Of a stretch of 64,000 bases of DNA, positions 27,196 through 36,473 are shown piece after piece. The notes below the pieces were generated by a model. That model saw only the letters and a program-made list of their open reading frames with translations, did not search any database and had not been told where the DNA came from. The position numbers and the translations under genes were made by a program. Source of the stretch: JAJFJD01 sp965228975. Lineage in GTDB: Bacteria > Pseudomonadota > Alphaproteobacteria > UBA8366. Every line of letters starts with the position of its first letter. Positions within the stretch are counted from its first letter, which is position 1. The stretch lies in assembly GCA_965228975.1 (NCBI GenBank), contig OZ245851.1:124001-188000 (forward strand), given 5' to 3'.

Positions 27196-27227
27196 TATAA
27201 TCCGCGATCTTGTAATAAAACCGTAAC
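27196..27227 (+). promoter_or_regulatory. Candidate promoter and Pho-box-like repeat before the Na/Pi gene
   Basis: In the 261 bases between the antiporter start and the Na/Pi cotransporter, TATAAT occurs at 27196-27201. Directly downstream, TTGTAAT-AAAA-CCGTAAC (27210-27227) resembles the two 7-base half-repeats with a 4-base A-rich spacer of a PhoB box, with about five matches in each half. No good -35 is visible, and the box lies downstream rather than upstream of the TATAAT, so they probably do not work as one promoter. Confidence 0.3.
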
Positions 27228-27314
27228 ATTCAAAGCCGCTGGAGCGACACCGGACGGCTGTCCAATCGCGATTCCTTCGAAAGGAAGAGTGCCATTTCCG
27301 CGACGATTATCTTG

Positions 27315-28967
27315 ATGAACCTGATCGGTGCTATCGCGCTTTTGCTTTGGGCCATGCGCATGGTGCGGACGGGCATGACCCGGGCCTTTGGCGGAACGCT
27401 CCGGCTAATTCTAGGACGGCATCTGTCGAACCGGTTTGCCGCTTTTCTCGCCGGGTTGGGCGTAACGACTTTGCTGCAGAGCAGTACGGCCACCTGTCTG
27501 ATGACGGCGTCCTTTGCGGGCCGGGGCCTGGTGATTTCGGCGGCGGCGCTCGCGGTGATGCTGGGCGCCGATGTCGGGACGACGTTGGTCGCGCAAGTTT
27601 TCAGTCTGAACATCGTTTGGGTCTCGCCGGTATTGATCACGGTCGGATTCATTGCGTTTCAGGGCGGGCAGCGGAAACGGACCCGCGACATCGGCCGGCT
27701 GACCATCGGGCTCGGCCTTATCCTGCTCGCTCTCAGTTTGATCGTGGCCAATTCCCAGCCGATTCGCGACTCGAAGATCGTGCTGGCGCTCGTCACGTCG
27801 CTTGGCGATGAGCCGCTCTTGGCGATCCTTCTGACCGCGCTGTTGACGTGGCTTGCACATTCGAGCTTGGCGACCGTGCTGTTGATCGCATCATTGGTGG
27901 GCGCAGGGGCGATACCGGTGGCGTTGATTTTCCCGCTCATTCTAGGGGCCAATCTCGGTGGTGCCATTCCACCGATAACCGCGACATTGGGATCGGCGGC
28001 GGCGGCGCGGCGGGTCGCTGTTGGAAACGCCTTGTTCAAGACGGTCGGCTGTATTCTGGTCTTCCCCTTCCTCGCGTATGTGGCCGAATACATCCCGCAG
28101 ATCGAAGCCGATCCGGTGCGCCAAGTCGTCAATTTCCACACCGCGTTCAACCTGGGCCTGGCGGTGATCTTCATCTTCGCCATCGGTCCTGTCAGCGCGT
28201 TGATGGAGCGATTGATTCCGGACCGCGCGGTACCGTCCGATGAGGGCGAGGCGCGTTATCTGGATGCCTCGGCGGTCGACGAGCCGGCGGTCGCTCTGGC
28301 CAATGCCACCCGTGAAACGCTGCGTATTGCCGATATCTTGGACGAGATGCTGAGCGGGTCGATGGACACGTTGCGGCGTGACGACAAGGAATCGTTGAAC
28401 CTCGTCACGGAGTCGGACGATATCGTCGACCGGTTGTACGAGCAGACCAAGCTGTACCTGACCGACGTGAGCCGTCAGGAATTGGGCGAGGAAGACAGCC
28501 GGCGGTGCAACGAGATTATGAGCTTCTCGACGAACCTGGAGCATATCGGCGATATCATCGACAAGAACCTGATGGAGCTTGCGGCTAAGAAGATCAAATA
28601 CCGGCTGGCCTTCTCCGAGGAAGGGTTGGGCGAGATCGCGGATCTGCATCACCGGGTTCAGGAGAACCTTAAACTCGCGACCAGCGTCTTCGTGTCGGGC
28701 GATCATGCGCTGGCCCGCAAGCTGCTAATGGAAAAAGATACGTTTCGGCAGCTCGAACGCGACGCGGCCGAGAGTCATCATGAGCGGCTGAAAAGCGGCA
28801 TGCGCGAGAGCATCGAAACATCGTCATTGCATCTCGATATCCTGCGCGATCTGAAACGCATCAACAGCCACCTCACATCGGCCGCATATCCGATCCTCGA
28901 AGAGGCCGGCGAGTTGCGCACATCGCGCCTGCGCAAGAGCAAGATCCGGAAGGAAGCCCCGGCCTAA
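27315..28967 (+). CDS. Na/Pi cotransporter family protein with PhoU domain
   Basis: A 550-residue protein. The N-terminal 300 residues are membrane-embedded with two Na_Pi_cotrans repeats carrying QSSTATCLM and HSSLATVLL, the expected substrate/ion-binding turns. Residues from about 330 form a soluble helical PhoU-like domain with the paired motif FSTNLEHIGDIIDKN. The order matches YjbB of E. coli, which moves phosphate, possibly outward when Pi is high. The ATG has no good ribosome site; the start follows the family pattern. It converges with glpK, 6 bases away. Confidence 0.92.
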   Translation: MNLIGAIALLLWAMRMVRTGMTRAFGGTLRLILGRHLSNRFAAFLAGLGVTTLLQSSTATCLMTASFAGRGLVISAAALAVMLGADVGTTLVAQVFSLNIVWVSPVLITVGFIAFQGGQRKRTRDIGRLTIGLGLILLALSLIVANSQPIRDSKIVLALVTSLGDEPLLAILLTALLTWLAHSSLATVLLIASLVGAGAIPVALIFPLILGANLGGAIPPITATLGSAAAARRVAVGNALFKTVGCILVFPFLAYVAEYIPQIEADPVRQVVNFHTAFNLGLAVIFIFAIGPVSALMERLIPDRAVPSDEGEARYLDASAVDEPAVALANATRETLRIADILDEMLSGSMDTLRRDDKESLNLVTESDDIVDRLYEQTKLYLTDVSRQELGEEDSRRCNEIMSFSTNLEHIGDIIDKNLMELAAKKIKYRLAFSEEGLGEIADLHHRVQENLKLATSVFVSGDHALARKLLMEKDTFRQLERDAAESHHERLKSGMRESIETSSLHLDILRDLKRINSHLTSAAYPILEEAGELRTSRLRKSKIRKEAPA

Positions 28968-28973
28968 GGTCCT

Positions 28974-30467
28974 TTAGTCGGAGGTCCGAACGCGCCGTAC
29001 GGCATCCTGCCAGCCGGCATAGCGCCGTGTGCGTTCCGCCGCATCCATCGCGGGCTCGAACCGGGCGTCGCACTGCCAGGCTTCGGCCATTTCATCCGGT
29101 GAGGGATAGAGCCCTGCCTGCATCCCTGCGAGATAGGCTGCCCCCAAGACGGTGGTCTCGGTGATCGGTGGGCGTTCGACGGGAATGTCGAGTACGTCGG
29201 CCAGGAATTGCAGGAACGGATCATTCGCCGCCATTCCGCCGTCGACCCGCACGGACGCGGGGGTTGTTGCCCCGTCGGCGGACATCGCCTCGAACAGATC
29301 CCGGGTCTGATAGGCGACGGATTCGACGGTCGCTCGGACGATTTCCGCCTGGCCGGTGCCCCGCGTCAGGCCGAGGATCGCACCGCGCGCGCCGCTGTCC
29401 CAATAGGGCGCGCCGAGACCGGTAAAGGCGGGAACCATATAGACACCGCTTTCCGGGGCCGCCTGCTCGAACAGCTCGGCCGATTCCGCCGCCGACTTGA
29501 TCAACCTCAGCGCGTCGCGCACCCATTGAATGGCCGCGCCTGCGATGAAGATGCTGCCTTCGATGGCGTAGGTCGTCTGGCCGGCCAGACGATACGCGAC
29601 CGTCGTCAGGAGCTTGTTCTCGGATTCGAGCACCGCGCCGCCCGTATTGGTCAGGACGAAACTGCCGGTGCCATAGGTGCTTTTGATCGACCCCGGTTCG
29701 AAGCAGGCCTGGCCGATGGTGGCGGCTTGTTGGTCCCCGGCGATGCCGCGGATGGCGACCGGGGCGTCAAGCAGCCCGGGGTCGGTCGTGCCGAACTCGG
29801 CCGCGCAATCCCGAACCTCGGGGAGAATCGACCGGGGAATGTTGAACAGGGCGCAAAGATCATCGTCCCAGCACTGGCGGCGGATATCGAACAGCATGGT
29901 GCGGGAGGCGTTGGTGGCGTCCGTCGCATGCACCGTGCCGCCGGTCAGGCGCCAAAGCACGAAACTGTCCATCGTTCCGGCCGCGAGTCTTCCCTGCTCG
30001 GCGGCCGCGCGGGCGCCGTCCACCGTGTCGAGCAGCCAGGCGATCTTGGTGGCGCTGAAATAAGGATCCAACAGCAGACCGGTCTTGCCGCGAATATCGG
30101 CCTCGTGCCCGGCTTTCCGGAACGCCGCGCAGGCATCGGCGGTTCGGCGGTCCTGCCAGACGATGGCGTTATGGATGGGTTTGCCGGTATCCCGGTCCCA
30201 CAACACGACGGTTTCGCGCTGATTGGTGATTCCGATGCCCGCGACCTCTGCCGGGGCGACCCCGCCTTCGTCGAGCGCCTGCCGCAATACCGTCACCGAA
30301 GCCTGCCAAATTTCTTCCGGATCATGCTCCACCCAACCGGGGCGCGGGTAGATCTGCCGAAGGTCGACATGCGCCCGGGCCATCGGCGTGCGGTTCGCAT
30401 CGAAGAGGATCGCTCGTGTGCTGCTGGTGCCTTGGTCTAGGGCGATGACATGGTTGGCTGACGGCAT
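28974..30467 (-). CDS. glpK: Glycerol kinase
   Basis: A 497-residue FGGY-family kinase matching E. coli GlpK in length. It has the N-terminal ALDQGTSSTRAILFD (phosphate loop), the glycerol-site WVEHDPEEIW and GITNQRET, GDQQAA in the middle and RVDGGMAANDPFLQF near the end. It phosphorylates glycerol to glycerol-3-phosphate, feeding glpD. No glpF is adjacent. Divergent from the aldehyde dehydrogenase row, with a 156-base shared upstream region. Confidence 0.97.
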   Translation of the reverse strand: MPSANHVIALDQGTSSTRAILFDANRTPMARAHVDLRQIYPRPGWVEHDPEEIWQASVTVLRQALDEGGVAPAEVAGIGITNQRETVVLWDRDTGKPIHNAIVWQDRRTADACAAFRKAGHEADIRGKTGLLLDPYFSATKIAWLLDTVDGARAAAEQGRLAAGTMDSFVLWRLTGGTVHATDATNASRTMLFDIRRQCWDDDLCALFNIPRSILPEVRDCAAEFGTTDPGLLDAPVAIRGIAGDQQAATIGQACFEPGSIKSTYGTGSFVLTNTGGAVLESENKLLTTVAYRLAGQTTYAIEGSIFIAGAAIQWVRDALRLIKSAAESAELFEQAAPESGVYMVPAFTGLGAPYWDSGARGAILGLTRGTGQAEIVRATVESVAYQTRDLFEAMSADGATTPASVRVDGGMAANDPFLQFLADVLDIPVERPPITETTVLGAAYLAGMQAGLYPSPDEMAEAWQCDARFEPAMDAAERTRRYAGWQDAVRRVRTSD

Positions 30468-30623
30468 GGCCTGCTGCTCTTCAAAGTTCGTGCGGCGTTG
30501 GAGGGTTCATCGTTGCAGAGCTTGTCCGTTTTGTCAGCCAAGAGAATGCGCTTTCCCGCCGTCCGGGCGAGGTGATATCAAGGTCCTAAACCGACCGGCG
30601 GTCATTCCGCAGGGGGGCTGGCC

Positions 30624-32030
30624 GTGAATGAGGATGCTGCTTTGTCCAAGACATTTCAGACGATATCGCCGGTTGACGGGCGCGTTTACGTGGAGCGTCC
30701 GCTCGCCGGCGACGCGGAGGTTTCGGCGGCGTTGGAGCGGGCGCGGGCGGCGCAGCGCGACTGGCGCAACGCGGGACTGGAAGCGCGGTTGCGTGCCCTG
30801 GTCAAGGCGGTCGACGCCTTCGTCGACGACACGCCGGCGATCGCCGAGGAATTGACCTGGCAGATGGGCAGGCCGATCAGCCAGGCGCCGGGCGAGGTTC
30901 GGGGGTTCGAGGAACGGGCGCGGCATATGATCGACATCGCGCCGGAGGCCTTGGCCGACATCGCGGCGGCGCCGATGGATGGGTTCGAACGATTCATTCG
31001 GCGCGAGCCGCATGGCGTCGTTTTCGTCCTGGCGCCGTGGAATTATCCGTATTTGACCTCCGTCAACTCGATTATCCCCGCGCTTGCGGCCGGAAACGCC
31101 GTGATCCTCAAACCGTCGCACCAGACCCCGTTGACGGCGGAACGTCTCGCCGGGGCCTTTGCCAAGGCCGGTCTCCCCGATGGCGTATTCCAATACCTCT
31201 ATCTGGATCATGGAAGAGCGGCCGAACTCATGGCACGGGACGGGATCGGCTTCGTCGCCTTTACCGGGTCCGTTGCGGGCGGCCGCGCCGTTCAACATGC
31301 CATGGCCGACCGTTTCGTGGGGGCGGGTCTCGAATTGGGCGGCAAGGATCCGGCCTATGTCCGTGCCGACGCGGATTTGGACCTTGCGGTCGAGACGCTC
31401 GTGGACGGGGCGTTCTTCAACAGCGGGCAGTCCTGCTGCGGAATCGAGCGAGTTTACGTGCAACAGCCAGTATTTGATAATTTCGTCGACGCGTACGCCG
31501 ATTTGGTTAGCCAATACAATCTCGGGAGTCCGACAGAAAACACCGTAAATATAGGCCCCATGGCACGGGGGTCGCTTGCCGAAGAAGTACGCGTACAGAC
31601 GGAAGAAGCGATTTCCGCCGGTGCGCGTCCTTTGGTCGATGGCGGCCGTTTCCCGGCGGCGGCATCCGGATCGCCCTATATCGCACCGCAGGTCCTGACC
31701 GATGTCAGCCATGATATGCGGATCATGCGGGAGGAAACTTTCGGTCCCGTGGTCGGAATCATGCCGGTCGGGTCGGATGACGAGGCGATTGCCTTGATGA
31801 ACGACAGCGCCTATGGCCTGACGGCATCGGTCTGGACGCAGGATGTCTCGGCGGCCAAGAGCATCGGAGACCGGGTCGAAACGGGAACCTGGTTCATGAA
31901 CCGATGCGACTATCTCGATCCGGCGTTGGCCTGGACGGGGGTCAAGAACTCCGGTCGCGGATGCACCCTTTCGCGGGTAGGATACGAACAGCTGACACGC
32001 CCGAAATCCTTTCATTTACGGTTGAATTAG
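30624..32030 (+). CDS. Aldehyde dehydrogenase (first gene of six-gene row)
   Basis: A 468-residue NAD(P)-dependent aldehyde dehydrogenase. It has APWNYPYLT, the NAD fold FTGSVAGGRAV, general base Glu in ELGGKDPAYV and nucleophile Cys in FNSGQSCCGIERV (an unusual Cys-Cys). The C terminus with DPALAWTGVKNSGRG is typical of ALDHs found beside glutamine-synthetase-like ligases. The start is GTG at 30624 after an AGGGGGG site. The next gene follows in 13 bases. In the proposed gamma-glutamyl route it would oxidise a gamma-glutamyl-amino-aldehyde; methylthioacetaldehyde is an alternative substrate. Confidence 0.92.
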   Translation: MNEDAALSKTFQTISPVDGRVYVERPLAGDAEVSAALERARAAQRDWRNAGLEARLRALVKAVDAFVDDTPAIAEELTWQMGRPISQAPGEVRGFEERARHMIDIAPEALADIAAAPMDGFERFIRREPHGVVFVLAPWNYPYLTSVNSIIPALAAGNAVILKPSHQTPLTAERLAGAFAKAGLPDGVFQYLYLDHGRAAELMARDGIGFVAFTGSVAGGRAVQHAMADRFVGAGLELGGKDPAYVRADADLDLAVETLVDGAFFNSGQSCCGIERVYVQQPVFDNFVDAYADLVSQYNLGSPTENTVNIGPMARGSLAEEVRVQTEEAISAGARPLVDGGRFPAAASGSPYIAPQVLTDVSHDMRIMREETFGPVVGIMPVGSDDEAIALMNDSAYGLTASVWTQDVSAAKSIGDRVETGTWFMNRCDYLDPALAWTGVKNSGRGCTLSRVGYEQLTRPKSFHLRLN

Positions 32031-32043
32031 TCTGGGAGCGGTA

Positions 32044-33408
32044 ATGAGCGGCAATTTGGATGTTCCCGGCCTGCGGGCCGATGTCGAAAGCGGGGAGATC
32101 GACACCGTTCTCGTCTGTTTCCCCGATATGCAGGGCCGATTGATCGGCAAGCGCGTTACCGGGCGGTTTTTCGTCGAAAAATGTCTCGATGAGATGCATG
32201 TCTGCGATTATCTGCTGACCGTCGACATGGATATGGAGCCCGTGCCGGGGTATCAGGCCGCGTCCTGGGACACCGGATACGGGGACTTTGCCCTGAAGCC
32301 GGACCTCGCCACCTTGCGCCGGATTCCATGGCTCGAAGCGACCGCGCTGGTGATGGCCGATTGTCAGGACCACCATGGCGTGGATCTGCCGCATGCGCCG
32401 CGGTCGATGCTGAAGAAACAGTTGGCGCGCGCGCGCGACATGGGTTTCACCGTGAAGATGGGGTCGGAACTCGAGCTGTATGTGTTCGACGAGACGTATG
32501 AAACCGCGCGGGAAAAGAACTATCAGGATCTCAAGACCGCGGGCTGGTATATCGAGGACTACCACATCTTCCAGACCACGAAGGAAGAGGATCTGATCCG
32601 TGCCATCCGTAACGGCATGGATGGCGCGGCGGTGCCGGTCGAATTCTCGAAGGGCGAGTGGGGCCCGGGACAGGAGGAGATCAACCTGCAATATGCCGAG
32701 GCGCTGGAGATGGCGGACCGCCATTCGATCTATAAGAACGGCGCGAAGGAAATCGCCTATGGTCAAGGCAAGGCGGTCACCTTCATGGCCAAGTGGAACC
32801 TGGACCTAGCCGGCAACAGTTGTCATCTACATTCGTCGTTATGGGATTCGGAGACCGATAAAGCATTGTTTTTCGACGAAAAAGCGGAAGACGGTATGTC
32901 CCCGCTATTCCGTCACTATCTCGCCGGTCAACTCGCCCTGGTGCGTGACGTGACCTATTTCTACGCGCCCTTCATCAACTCCTACAAACGATTCCAGGCG
33001 GGTTCCTTCGCGCCGACGAAGGCGGCATGGAGCCGGGATAACCGCACGGCGGGCTTCCGGACCGTCGGGCAGGGCCCTGCCTTGCGGGTCGAATGCCGGA
33101 TCCCGGGCGCCGACGTGAATCCGTATCTGGCCTTCGCCGCGACAGTGGCGGCTGGCCTCCACGGCATCGAGAACAAATTGGAGTTGGAACCGGCCATTTC
33201 CGGCAATATCTATGAGATGGATACCGTCGATGATGTCCCGCGGACCTTGCGCGAGGCGTTGGCGGCGCTGGAGAAATCATCCGTATTGCGCGATGTTCTG
33301 GGAAACGACGTCGTCGAGCATTATCTGCATACCGGACGATGGGAGCAGAGCGAATACGATCGCCGGGTCACCGATTGGGAATTGCGCCGCACTTTCGAGC
33401 GTGGCTAG
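32044..33408 (+). CDS. Glutamine-synthetase-like gamma-glutamyl-amine ligase
   Basis: A 454-residue protein of the glutamine synthetase superfamily, but not housekeeping GlnA: the adenylylation Tyr region is absent, and sequences such as VKMGSELELYVF (metal site), EFSKGEWGPGQEEINLQ, GNSCHLHSSLWD and INSYKRFQAGSFAPTKAAW place it with the PuuA/GlnA3/GlnA4-like ligases. These join glutamate to an amine (putrescine, ethanolamine, methylamine, isopropylamine) with ATP. Its neighbours, an ALDH and an iron ADH, are those of the gamma-glutamylethanolamide type of cluster. GGGAGCGG precedes the ATG. The amine is inferred from context only. Confidence 0.9.
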   Translation: MSGNLDVPGLRADVESGEIDTVLVCFPDMQGRLIGKRVTGRFFVEKCLDEMHVCDYLLTVDMDMEPVPGYQAASWDTGYGDFALKPDLATLRRIPWLEATALVMADCQDHHGVDLPHAPRSMLKKQLARARDMGFTVKMGSELELYVFDETYETAREKNYQDLKTAGWYIEDYHIFQTTKEEDLIRAIRNGMDGAAVPVEFSKGEWGPGQEEINLQYAEALEMADRHSIYKNGAKEIAYGQGKAVTFMAKWNLDLAGNSCHLHSSLWDSETDKALFFDEKAEDGMSPLFRHYLAGQLALVRDVTYFYAPFINSYKRFQAGSFAPTKAAWSRDNRTAGFRTVGQGPALRVECRIPGADVNPYLAFAATVAAGLHGIENKLELEPAISGNIYEMDTVDDVPRTLREALAALEKSSVLRDVLGNDVVEHYLHTGRWEQSEYDRRVTDWELRRTFERG

Positions 33409-33443
33409 GTGAATGCGGTCAAGGCCGGATTAACGGACTACAG

Positions 33444-34619
33444 ATGCAGATCGACCCAGAGTCACTGACGGGCAACTGGAACTACCCGACGAGTGTCCGG
33501 TTCGGGCCGGGACGTCTCGCGGAGTTGCCGACAGTCTGTGCGGAAATCGGCCTCAAACGGCCCTTGTTGGTGACCGATCCGGGTTTGGCCGCGTTGCCGC
33601 TGGTTCGGGATGTGACCGATGCCTGCGGCAATCAGGGCCTCGATATCGCAATTTTCTCCGACGTTCAGCCCAATCCGCGGGATGCCAACGTGACGGCCGG
33701 GGTGACCGTATTCCGTGGCGGCAAGCATGACGGCGTCATCGCGTTCGGCGGCGGCAGCGCACTGGATGCCGGCAAGGCGATCGCCTTCATGACGGGACAA
33801 TCTCGGCCGATCGGCGATTTCGAGGATATCGGCGACAACTGGTTGCGCGCCGACACCGGCGCGATCGCGCCCATCATTGCCGTCCCGACGACGGCGGGAA
33901 CCGGGTCGGAGGTCGGCCGGGCGGCCATCATCGCGGACGATACCGACGGGAGAAAGCGGGTCATCTTCCATCCCGACATGATGGCGAGGGTCGTGATCGA
34001 CGATCCCGCGACAACCTTGGCCTTGCCCCCGGCGTTGACGGCTTCGACCGGATTGGATGCTTTCATTCACAATTTCGAGGCGTATTGCGCGCCGGGATAT
34101 CATCCGCTCGCCGACGGCATTGCGCTCGAAGGTATGCGCCTGTTGGCCGAATGGTTGCCGGTAGCGTACGCATACGGCGACGATTTGCAGGCACGAAGCC
34201 ACGTCCTGGCGGCTGCGTCCATGGGGGCAACCGCCTTTCAGAAAGGGTTGGGCGGCGTCCATGCGATCAGCCATGCGGTCGGCAGCCTGTACGGCACGCA
34301 TCACGGGCTCACGAACGCGGTCGTTCTGCCCTATGTTTTGCAGCACAATGCGGACGCAATAGGTCATCAGGCACAACAGGTTATGCGACTGCTTGGTGCA
34401 CCCAAGGATACCGTGGAGGCGTTGACGGACTTTATTCTCGATTTCCGTAAGACGTTGGAAATCCCGAACACTCTTGGGGATATTGGCGTTCCGGACGACC
34501 GTGCGGATATGGTCGCGCAGCTTGCCTTTGACGATCCGACGCGGCCCGGTAATCCAAAACCACTCACCATCGACGATTTACGTACGATTTTTGTGAATGC
34601 CGTGCGAGGTGTTTTGTGA
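33444..34619 (+). CDS. Iron-containing alcohol dehydrogenase
   Basis: A 391-residue group III alcohol dehydrogenase. The nucleotide site is FGGGSALDAGKAIAF, followed by PTTAGTGSEVGRAAII. The metal ligands lie in GYHPLADGIALEGMRL, HAISHAVGSLYGTHHGLTNA (two His positions, then the third). It interconverts an alcohol and an aldehyde with NAD(P)H. The ATG at 33444 fits the family N terminus (NWNYPTSVRFGPGRL). It lies 35 bases after the ligase gene. In the row it could oxidise a gamma-glutamyl-alkanolamide or reduce the aldehyde released by the aldolase three genes on. Confidence 0.92.
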   Translation: MQIDPESLTGNWNYPTSVRFGPGRLAELPTVCAEIGLKRPLLVTDPGLAALPLVRDVTDACGNQGLDIAIFSDVQPNPRDANVTAGVTVFRGGKHDGVIAFGGGSALDAGKAIAFMTGQSRPIGDFEDIGDNWLRADTGAIAPIIAVPTTAGTGSEVGRAAIIADDTDGRKRVIFHPDMMARVVIDDPATTLALPPALTASTGLDAFIHNFEAYCAPGYHPLADGIALEGMRLLAEWLPVAYAYGDDLQARSHVLAAASMGATAFQKGLGGVHAISHAVGSLYGTHHGLTNAVVLPYVLQHNADAIGHQAQQVMRLLGAPKDTVEALTDFILDFRKTLEIPNTLGDIGVPDDRADMVAQLAFDDPTRPGNPKPLTIDDLRTIFVNAVRGVL

Positions 34620-34735
34620 GTCGATGGACGGAAAATCACATGGAATCAACAAGTAAAGTCGGTCGACGATCACCGCTCCCGCATCGCTGCGTAAACTCCG
34701 GCGAAGTACAAATGCGTTGGCTTGGGGATGTACGC

Positions 34736-36469
34736 ATGATGTCGGCCGGATTGATACGTACGATCCTCGTTCTGATTTCCATTGTGCTTTACACCGGCGG
34801 TACGGTTTATGCGCAGACCGATGGCTTTCGTACAGGCGAAGACCGCATTCACCCCGTGTTGGGGCGGTCCGGCATGGTGGCGTCCCAGGAGGCGAATGCG
34901 ACTCGGGTCGGACTGGATATCCTGCAGCGGGGCGGTAACGCGGTGGATGCGGCGGTTGCGGTGGGGTTTGCCCTCGCGGCGACGCTGCCGCGGGCCGGTA
35001 ATCTCGGCGGCGGCGGGTTCATGATGATCCATGATGCCAAGACGGGCCGGACCGTCGCCATCGACTACCGCGAAACCGCCCCGGCGGCCGCGACCCGGGA
35101 CATGTATCTCGATGCGGCGGGCGATGTCGATAAGGAGGCGTTCCAATACAGCCATAAGGCGGTCGGCGTTCCGGGCACCGTTGCGGGCCTGACGCTGGCG
35201 CTTCGCAAATACGGCACCATGACGTTGAAAGATGTAATGGCGCCGGCGCTACGGTTGTCGGGCGATGGCTTCCTCGTCAGCAATGACATGGCGCGCCAGT
35301 TGGAACGGCGTAAAGAGCGACTTGCACGGTCGGCGGCGACCCGAAAGATCTTCTTCGGCGAGGATGATACGCCGCTTAAGGCGGGTGCCCGGCTGGTCCA
35401 AAACGATCTGTCGAACTCGCTCAGGGCGATCTCGGAAGAGGGGCCTTCCGCTTTCTACCGCGGGACGATCGCCAAGCGTATCGTTGCCGAAATGCAGGCC
35501 CATGGCGGCGTCATGACGCTAGCGGATTTGGCCGCGTATGCGCCGGTCGAGCGCGACGCCGTGCGCGGCACCTACCGGGGATATGAAATCCAGTCCATGC
35601 CCCCGCCGAGTTCCGGGGGCATCCACATCGTGCAGATCCTCAACATGCTCGAAGGCTACGATCTGGCGGCGCTCGGGCACAACAGCGCCGACGGTCTGCA
35701 CCTGATGGCGGAGGCGATGAAACGCGCTTATGCTGACCGGTCGAAACATTTGGGCGACCCGGGCTACTGGAAGGTCCCGGTGCGCGGTTTGGTGTCCAAG
35801 GAATACGCGGCGGTTCTGCGGCGCGGCATCGACCCGAAAAAGGCGACGTCGTCCACCGACATCCTGCCCGGCGATCCGCTGCCGTATGAGGGGCCGAACA
35901 CTACCCACTACACGGTGATGGACCGGTTCGGAAATACGGTGTCGAACACCTATACGCTGAACTTCAGCTACGGTACCGGCATCGTCGCGGCGGGGACCGG
36001 CATCCTGCTGAACAACGAAATGGCGGATTTTTCCGCCAAGCCCGGCGTGCCGAACGCCTACGGTTTGATCGGAGGAGATGCAAACGCTGTCGGTGGCGGC
36101 AAGCGACCTTTGAGTTCGATGAGCCCGACCATCGTTTTGAAGGACGGCAAGGTGCTGCTCGCCACGGGCAGCCCTGGCGGCAGCCGGATCATCACCACCG
36201 TGTTGCAGCTTCTGATTAACGTGATCGACCATAAGATGAACATTGCGGAGGCGACGCACGCGCCGCGCGTTCATCATCAGTGGCAGCCGGACACGTTGCG
36301 GATCGAGGAAGGGATAAGTTCCGATACGCAACGTCTCCTGCGGGCGATGGGGCACACGCTCAAGCAGGGGCGGCCGATGGGCAGCCTGCAATCGATCATG
36401 CGGGTGGACGGATTCCTGTACGGCGCGTCCGATCCGCGACGGCCCGACGCGCTGACCCTGGGGTATTAG
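34736..36469 (+). CDS. ggt: Gamma-glutamyltransferase, exported
   Basis: A 577-residue GGT proenzyme with a signal peptide (residues 1-27, core TILVLISIVLYTG, cleavage near VYAQ), so it is periplasmic. The nucleophile Thr is T389 in NTTHYTVMD, against T391 in E. coli Ggt (580 residues), and the glutamate site GSPGGSRIITT is intact. It cleaves or transfers gamma-glutamyl groups. I prefer the ATG at 34736 because length and nucleophile position then match the family; a GTG at 34616 overlapping the previous stop would add 40 residues ahead of the signal peptide. It is the second GGT in the window. Confidence 0.93.
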   Translation: MMSAGLIRTILVLISIVLYTGGTVYAQTDGFRTGEDRIHPVLGRSGMVASQEANATRVGLDILQRGGNAVDAAVAVGFALAATLPRAGNLGGGGFMMIHDAKTGRTVAIDYRETAPAAATRDMYLDAAGDVDKEAFQYSHKAVGVPGTVAGLTLALRKYGTMTLKDVMAPALRLSGDGFLVSNDMARQLERRKERLARSAATRKIFFGEDDTPLKAGARLVQNDLSNSLRAISEEGPSAFYRGTIAKRIVAEMQAHGGVMTLADLAAYAPVERDAVRGTYRGYEIQSMPPPSSGGIHIVQILNMLEGYDLAALGHNSADGLHLMAEAMKRAYADRSKHLGDPGYWKVPVRGLVSKEYAAVLRRGIDPKKATSSTDILPGDPLPYEGPNTTHYTVMDRFGNTVSNTYTLNFSYGTGIVAAGTGILLNNEMADFSAKPGVPNAYGLIGGDANAVGGGKRPLSSMSPTIVLKDGKVLLATGSPGGSRIITTVLQLLINVIDHKMNIAEATHAPRVHHQWQPDTLRIEEGISSDTQRLLRAMGHTLKQGRPMGSLQSIMRVDGFLYGASDPRRPDALTLGY

Positions 36470-36473
36470 TCTT

